The notes beneath the pieces are model-generated. The model was not told where the DNA came from. It searched no databases and saw only the letters and a list, made by a program, of their open reading frames with translations. A program made the translations under genes and the position numbers. A stretch of DNA of 56,661 nt from Calothrix anomala FACHB-343 (GTDB lineage Bacteria > Cyanobacteriota > Cyanobacteriia > Cyanobacteriales > Nostocaceae), in NCBI RefSeq assembly GCF_014696435.1, contig NZ_JACJQG010000068.1:1-56661 (forward strand), written 5' to 3'. Position 1 is the stretch's first letter. Each line of letters begins with the position of its first letter. Below are positions 52,243-56,661 of this stretch, piece by piece.

Positions 52243-55101
52243 ATGTCTGCTAATTCTCTGCCTGAAGGTGCCACTGTTTGGCATAGTTTAGAAGTTGATA
52301 AAGCGCTAGACCTGCTTGATAGCAATGCAGACAATGGCTTAACACCCCAAGAAGTTGAACAACGGCTGCAAAAATACGGCCCCAACGAACTTGAAGAACA
52401 GGGTGGCCGCAGCGCTTGGGAAATTTTGTTAGATCAGTTCAAGAACATTATGTTATTGATGCTGATCGCGGTAGCTATCATTTCTGGGGGTTTAGATTTG
52501 GTGGCATGGCAAGGCGGTACCCTTAAACCTGGGGAAGTGCCATTTAAAGATACGATCGCAATTATGGCGATTGTCATTCTCAATGGTATCTTGGGCTATG
52601 TGCAAGAAAGCCGTGCTGAACAAGCCCTTGCAGCTTTGAAAAAATTATCTTCGCCCCTAGTGCGCGTCATTCGCGATCGCAAACTCTTGGATGTCGCCGC
52701 CAAGGAAATAGTTCCTGGGGATGTAATGCTGCTGGAAGCAGGGGTACAAATAGCCGCCGATGGACGCTTGATTGAACAATCGAATTTACAAGTCCGGGAA
52801 TCGGCGCTGACTGGTGAAGCCGAAGCTGTCAATAAACAAGCAACATTACAATTACCAGAAGACACATCATTAGGCGATCGCATTAATGTCGTCTATCAAG
52901 GAACAGAAGTTGTTCAAGGACGTGGCAAGGTTCTAGTTACTAACACTGGAATGAAAACAGAGTTAGGCAAAATTGCTACCTTGTTGCAATCAGTAGAGAG
53001 CGAACCAACGCCTTTACAGCAACGGATGACCCAACTTGGTAACGTCCTGGTAAGCGGTTCTTTGATACTTGTCGCCATTGTCGTGATTGGTGGTGTCATC
53101 CAAGCCAGGGGTTTTAGCAACTTACAAGAACTGCTGGAAGTTTCTTTAAGTATGGCGGTGGCTGTGGTTCCCGAAGGTTTACCCGCCGTCATTACAGTTA
53201 CCTTGGCTTTGGGAACTCAGCGCATGGTCAAGCAAAACGCCTTGATTCGCAAACTTCCCGCCGTAGAAACCTTAGGTTCTGTCACTACCATCTGTTCTGA
53301 TAAAACTGGTACCCTGACTCAGAACAAAATGGTCGTGCAATCAGTTTATACAAATAATTCTACATTCCGAGTCACAGGACAAGGTTATGCGCCTACAGGG
53401 GATTTTCAATTAAATGAACAAAAAATAGCTGTAGAAGAATATCCGGAAATCTCCGCTTTACTAGTTGCTTGTGCTGTTTGTAATGATTCGGTATTACAAA
53501 AAGAAGCAGGGGAATGGGCGATTTTAGGCGACCCCACCGAAGGCGCATTAATGACCCTAGCGGGGAAAGCTGGTATTGAAAAAGACCAATGGGAGAGTAA
53601 ATTACCCAGAGTCAGCGAATTTCCCTTTTCCTCAGAACGTAAGCGCATGAGCGTCATTTCTCAGGTTAAGGCGGTGGCTACCGGGGATGCTTCCGGCACA
53701 GATATTGACCCCGCGATCGCCGGTTTTCTACAATCGGAACAGTATTTAATGTTTACGAAGGGTTCCCCAGAGTTAATTTTGGCGCGTTGTAGCCAACTTT
53801 ACTTAGGTAGACATGCTGCCCCCTTAACCGAAGCACAACGCCAACAAATTTTGGCAGAAAATGACCAAATGGCGAGTAAAGGGTTACGGGTACTAGGTTT
53901 CGCTTATAAACCCTTTAGCGAAATTCCCCCAGAAGGCTCCGATGAAACCTCAGAACAAGAGTTAGTCTGGCTGGGATTAGTGGGAATGCTCGATGCGCCA
54001 CGCCCAGAAGTCAGGGCGGCTGTGCAAGAATGTCGAGAAGCGGGGATTCGCCCAGTGATGATTACCGGCGATCACCAGTTAACAGCAAAAGCGATCGCAT
54101 CTGATTTAGGGATAGCCGAAGAAGGTGCGCGTGTCCTTACCGGACAAGAATTACAGCGCATGGACGATGAGGAACTGAAGCAAAATGTAGACTTAGTCAG
54201 CATTTATGCGCGAGTTTCTCCAGAACACAAACTGCGAATTGTTAAAGCCCTGCAAGCCCGTGGTAGATTTGTCGCCATGACTGGGGATGGTGTTAACGAT
54301 GCTCCCGCCTTAAAACAAGCCGATATCGGCATTGCAATGGGGATTACAGGTACAGATGTGAGTAAAGAAGCTAGCGACATGGTACTGCTAGATGACAACT
54401 TTGCCACCATTGTCTCAGCTACAAAAGAGGGTAGAGTAGTTTATACCAATATCCGCCGATTTATTAAGTATATTCTCGGTAGTAACATCGGCGAAGTATT
54501 AACCATTGCGGCTGCACCATTAATCGGTTTGGGCGGCGTTCCCCTCACCCCCTTACAAATTCTCTGGATGAACTTAGTCACAGATGGTTTACCAGCCTTA
54601 GCTTTAGCTGTAGAACCCCCAGAACCAGATGTGATGAAACGTCCCCCCTTCAGCCCCCGCGAAAGTATCTTTGCTAGGGGATTGGGTGCTTACATGGTGC
54701 GGATTGGGATTGTCTTTGCGATCATTTCCATTGCTTTAATGGCTTGGGCTTACAACCATACCCATACACCAGGTTATCAAGGCGATCCAGACTCTTGGAA
54801 AACAATGGTATTCACTACCCTGTGTATTGCCCAAATGGGTCATGCTATAGCTATTCGCTCAAATAACCAACTAACCATAGAAATGAATCCCTTATCGAAT
54901 AAGTTTGTCTTGGGTGCGGTGGTTGTCACCACAATTTTGCAACTCATGTTAGTTTATGTTCCACCCCTGCGAGCTTTCTTTGGTACTCACTTCATAAATG
55001 GTACAGAATTAGCTATTTGTATTGGTTTTAGTGCCTTAATGTTTGTCTGGGTGGAATTGGAGAAGATATTCTTCCGCGTTATGGGTAAAAAAGCTGTGTG
55101 A
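52243..55101 (+). CDS. Calcium-type P-type ATPase (SERCA-like)
   Basis: A 952-residue P2-type ATPase. The N-terminal cation-ATPase domain, [10 protein letters not shown] actuator loop, phosphorylation site DKTGTLT (Asp353) and hinge [10 protein letters not shown] (from 679) are complete. The Ca2+-binding residues known in SERCA are present: Glu311 in VVPEGLPA, Asn748 and Glu751 in LGSNIGEV, Asn777, Thr780 and Asp781 in MNLVTDGLP, so both sites appear available except the M8 contribution. It probably exports Ca2+ from the cytoplasm. ATG 52243 is preferred to GTG 52231. Confidence 0.9.
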   Translation: MSANSLPEGATVWHSLEVDKALDLLDSNADNGLTPQEVEQRLQKYGPNELEEQGGRSAWEILLDQFKNIMLLMLIAVAIISGGLDLVAWQGGTLKPGEVPFKDTIAIMAIVILNGILGYVQESRAEQALAALKKLSSPLVRVIRDRKLLDVAAKEIVPGDVMLLEAGVQIAADGRLIEQSNLQVRESALTGEAEAVNKQATLQLPEDTSLGDRINVVYQGTEVVQGRGKVLVTNTGMKTELGKIATLLQSVESEPTPLQQRMTQLGNVLVSGSLILVAIVVIGGVIQARGFSNLQELLEVSLSMAVAVVPEGLPAVITVTLALGTQRMVKQNALIRKLPAVETLGSVTTICSDKTGTLTQNKMVVQSVYTNNSTFRVTGQGYAPTGDFQLNEQKIAVEEYPEISALLVACAVCNDSVLQKEAGEWAILGDPTEGALMTLAGKAGIEKDQWESKLPRVSEFPFSSERKRMSVISQVKAVATGDASGTDIDPAIAGFLQSEQYLMFTKGSPELILARCSQLYLGRHAAPLTEAQRQQILAENDQMASKGLRVLGFAYKPFSEIPPEGSDETSEQELVWLGLVGMLDAPRPEVRAAVQECREAGIRPVMITGDHQLTAKAIASDLGIAEEGARVLTGQELQRMDDEELKQNVDLVSIYARVSPEHKLRIVKALQARGRFVAMTGDGVNDAPALKQADIGIAMGITGTDVSKEASDMVLLDDNFATIVSATKEGRVVYTNIRRFIKYILGSNIGEVLTIAAAPLIGLGGVPLTPLQILWMNLVTDGLPALALAVEPPEPDVMKRPPFSPRESIFARGLGAYMVRIGIVFAIISIALMAWAYNHTHTPGYQGDPDSWKTMVFTTLCIAQMGHAIAIRSNNQLTIEMNPLSNKFVLGAVVVTTILQLMLVYVPPLRAFFGTHFINGTELAICIGFSALMFVWVELEKIFFRVMGKKAV

Positions 55102-55238
55102 TGGGCATGGGGCATGGGGCATGGGGCATTGGGGCATTGGGCATGGGAAGCAATAGTTATATTCTCCCCAACCTCCCACAGCCCCCACAATCTCTCCCTC
55201 ATCTCCCCCCTCTCCTTCATCTTCCTCATCTCTCCACT
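55102..55238. repeat. GGGGCAT heptamers and TCTCC-rich tract before recF
   Basis: Six to seven imperfect GGGGCAT/GGGCATG units (55102-55150) start at the very stop of the ATPase gene and are followed by a C/T-rich tract of CTCCC and CTCAT units. The stretch is open in the recF frame and would add 47 Gly/Met then Pro/Leu/His residues, which are not part of RecF. Confidence 0.85.
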
Positions 55239-56372
55239 ATGTACCTCAAATCAATTCACCTGAGACAATTTCGCAACTACACAGACCAAAAAGTGGAGTT
55301 TAAAGCTGCCAAAACAATTTTGGTAGGTAATAATGCTCAGGGAAAATCTAATTTATTGGAGGCGGTGGAGTTATTAGCGACATTGCGATCGCATCGGTTA
55401 GCACGCGATCGCGATTTAGTGCAAGATGGAGAAGCGATCGCGCAAATTAGCGCATCTCTAGAAAGAAAAACAGGTATTAGCGATCTCACCTTAACTCTTC
55501 GCCGTCAAGCAAGGCGCACTGTTGCACTTAATGGCGAAGCTGTGCGGCGTCAAATGGATTTTTTGGGAGTTCTCAATGCGGTAGAATTTTCCAGCTTAGA
55601 TTTAGACTTAGTGCGTGGCGGGCCAGAAGGTCGGCGTAGTTGGTTAGATACTTTATTAATCCAACTTGAACCTGTATATGCCCATATTTTACAGCAATAT
55701 AATCAAGTTTTACGCCAGCGTAATGCCTTTTTAAAACATACCCAAGACATAGCATTTACTAGTCAACAATCAGAACAGTTAGCTGTTTGGGATGCCCAAT
55801 TAGCTACCACAGGTACAAGAGTAATTAGAAGGCGCGAACGAGCTTTACAAAGATTAGCGCCCATTGCAATTAATTGGCACTCAAGTATTAGTGGAAGTAC
55901 CGAAAATCTCCAAATCAAATATGCGCCGAGCGTACCTTTAGGGGAAAACTATCCACAACAAGTACAACAAGCTTTTTTAGATAAAATCCAGCAACGTGCT
56001 GTAGCCGAACTCCGCCAAGGTACTACCTTAGTAGGGCCTCATCGCGACGAAATAGAATTAATTATTAACCAAACACCAGCCCGTCAATATGGTTCTCAAG
56101 GTCAACAGCGCACCTTAGTATTAGCTCTTAAATTAGCCGAATTACAATTAATTGAAGAAGTTGTTGGCGAACCACCCCTGCTCTTATTAGATGATGTTTT
56201 AGCAGAATTAGATCCATATCGGCAAAATCAATTACTTGATGCCATTCAAGATAGATTCCAAACTTTAATTACCACAACTCATCTCGGTTCATTTGATTCA
56301 CAATGGTTAGATTCATCGCAAATTCTCCATGTAAAAGCAGGAGAAATATCATTAACCAACGCTATTTATTAA
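55239..56372 (+). CDS. recF: DNA replication and repair protein RecF
   Basis: A 377-residue RecF. The family start MYLKSIHLRQFRNYTDQ is at ATG 55239. The Walker A motif GNNAQGKS (30-37), the ABC signature YGSQGQQRTLVLALKLAE and Walker B LLLLDDVLAELD are present, with HLGSFDS near the end. RecF loads RecA with RecO and RecR at gaps near replication forks. It lies directly after the repeat tract; no dnaN, dnaA or gyrB is beside it, unlike in many bacteria. GCGATCGC sites are frequent in its first part. Confidence 0.93.
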   Translation: MYLKSIHLRQFRNYTDQKVEFKAAKTILVGNNAQGKSNLLEAVELLATLRSHRLARDRDLVQDGEAIAQISASLERKTGISDLTLTLRRQARRTVALNGEAVRRQMDFLGVLNAVEFSSLDLDLVRGGPEGRRSWLDTLLIQLEPVYAHILQQYNQVLRQRNAFLKHTQDIAFTSQQSEQLAVWDAQLATTGTRVIRRRERALQRLAPIAINWHSSISGSTENLQIKYAPSVPLGENYPQQVQQAFLDKIQQRAVAELRQGTTLVGPHRDEIELIINQTPARQYGSQGQQRTLVLALKLAELQLIEEVVGEPPLLLLDDVLAELDPYRQNQLLDAIQDRFQTLITTTHLGSFDSQWLDSSQILHVKAGEISLTNAIY

Positions 56373-56400
56373 CGCGATGAAACAATCAGGTGTACTCGTA

Positions 56401-56466
56401 GGGGCGGGGTTTCCCCGCCCTTGCGAGGGTTTCCCCGCCCTTGCGAGGGTTTCCCCGCCCTAGTGA
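56401..56466. repeat. Three 20-base direct repeats after recF
   Basis: Units at 56407-56426, 56427-56446 and 56447-56466 share GGGTTTCCCCGCCC and differ only in the last six bases of the third. Together with the GGGGCGGGG just before, each can form a GGGGCGGGG/CCCCGCCC hairpin. A similar palindrome occurs at about 40411-40435. Confidence 0.85.
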
Positions 56467-56661
56467 GAGCGCTTCAGGGCATGGCAGTGCCAGTGCCCCT
56501 ACAATCAACGATCATCTGTACCTCAGCAACTGGCAATCTGCTGTATGTTTTAGACCTTCCTTCCGTACCCAGCACTGTCACAATCGGTTATTACTGAGGT
56601 TGATTCATCAATAGAGAATAAAAGAACACATTAAATGAGTAAAAAAGATATTTTAAGAAGT
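56467..56661. other. Non-coding end of window
   Basis: No gene is visible. GCAGTGCCAGTGCCCCTAC (about 56483-56501) resembles the GTAGGGGCACGGCA-type repeat end at 259-322. The window ends before the next gene. Confidence 0.5.

Noticed and set aside
55239-56372. Chromosome origin near recF
   Set aside because: No dnaA, dnaN or DnaA-box cluster is seen; cyanobacterial recF is often not at the origin.
1-56661. tRNA, rRNA, CRISPR, prophage
   Set aside because: No T-loop or cloverleaf patterns, spacer-type repeats or phage structural genes were noticed; a tRNAscan and CRISPR search would settle this.

Overview
The window is a chromosomal segment of a filamentous, probably heterocyst-forming cyanobacterium (Nostoc/Anabaena/Calothrix type). 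The grounds are: photosynthesis and NDH-1 genes (psb27, ndhF1, ndhD1); a DevH-type regulator next to an RbcR/PacR LysR regulator, an NnrU protein and a thioredoxin, which matches from memory the Anabaena PCC 7120 alr3952-alr3957 order; many HIP1 octamers (GCGATCGC); and many short 7-base tandem repeats between genes, a hallmark of this group. No rRNA, tRNA, CRISPR array, intact insertion sequence or prophage was seen.

Layout. 0.4-2.5 kb (-): two tandem paralogous coiled-coil proteins. 3-5.9 kb (+): phosphate sensing cluster sphR-sphS-phoU. 6.9-9.3 kb (+): a Crp/Fnr regulator and an SLH/OprB-type porin. 9.4-14.3 kb: small conserved proteins, an orphan PD-(D/E)XK-like protein and two membrane glycosyltransferases. 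14.5-24 kb: cofH (deazaflavin synthesis), psb27 (photosystem II repair), a GH10-like secreted protein, an alpha/beta hydrolase, polA and a HAD phosphatase. 24.4-31.3 kb: an ArgS-like protein lacking its catalytic core, devH, a decayed PstS-like pseudogene, an intact PstS-like gene, a Ser/Thr kinase and rbcR. 31.5-37.8 kb (+): NnrU, thioredoxin, ndhF1 and ndhD1, the last two separated by 609 bases holding a small ORF and a hairpin-rich leader.

37.9-50.2 kb is the accessory region. It holds a second copy of the PD-(D/E)XK-like family, two Uma2-type genes (one with an altered catalytic motif), four overlapping or nearly overlapping toxin-antitoxin pairs (MazF-like, DUF433/DUF5615, ParD/ParE-like, RelE-like) plus a BrnA-like orphan, a two-gene module with a glycine-rich membrane protein, a Cas4-like Fe-S nuclease and several small unknown proteins. 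LapA-like and phosphohexomutase genes interrupt it. 50.3-56.4 kb returns to core genes: a transglutaminase with a propeller-like N-terminus, a SERCA-like Ca2+ P-type ATPase and recF.

The most interesting points are the catalytic-core-less ArgS paralogue, the PstS-like pseudogene beside its intact sister, the unexplained ndhF1-ndhD1 spacer, the two-gene glycine-zipper module at 42.2-43.6 kb, and repeats that have entered the ends of genes (recF, the Cas4-like nuclease, phosphohexomutase) and create false start or stop positions. I see no single complete, clearly novel multi-gene system; the 42.2-43.6 kb pair is the best candidate.
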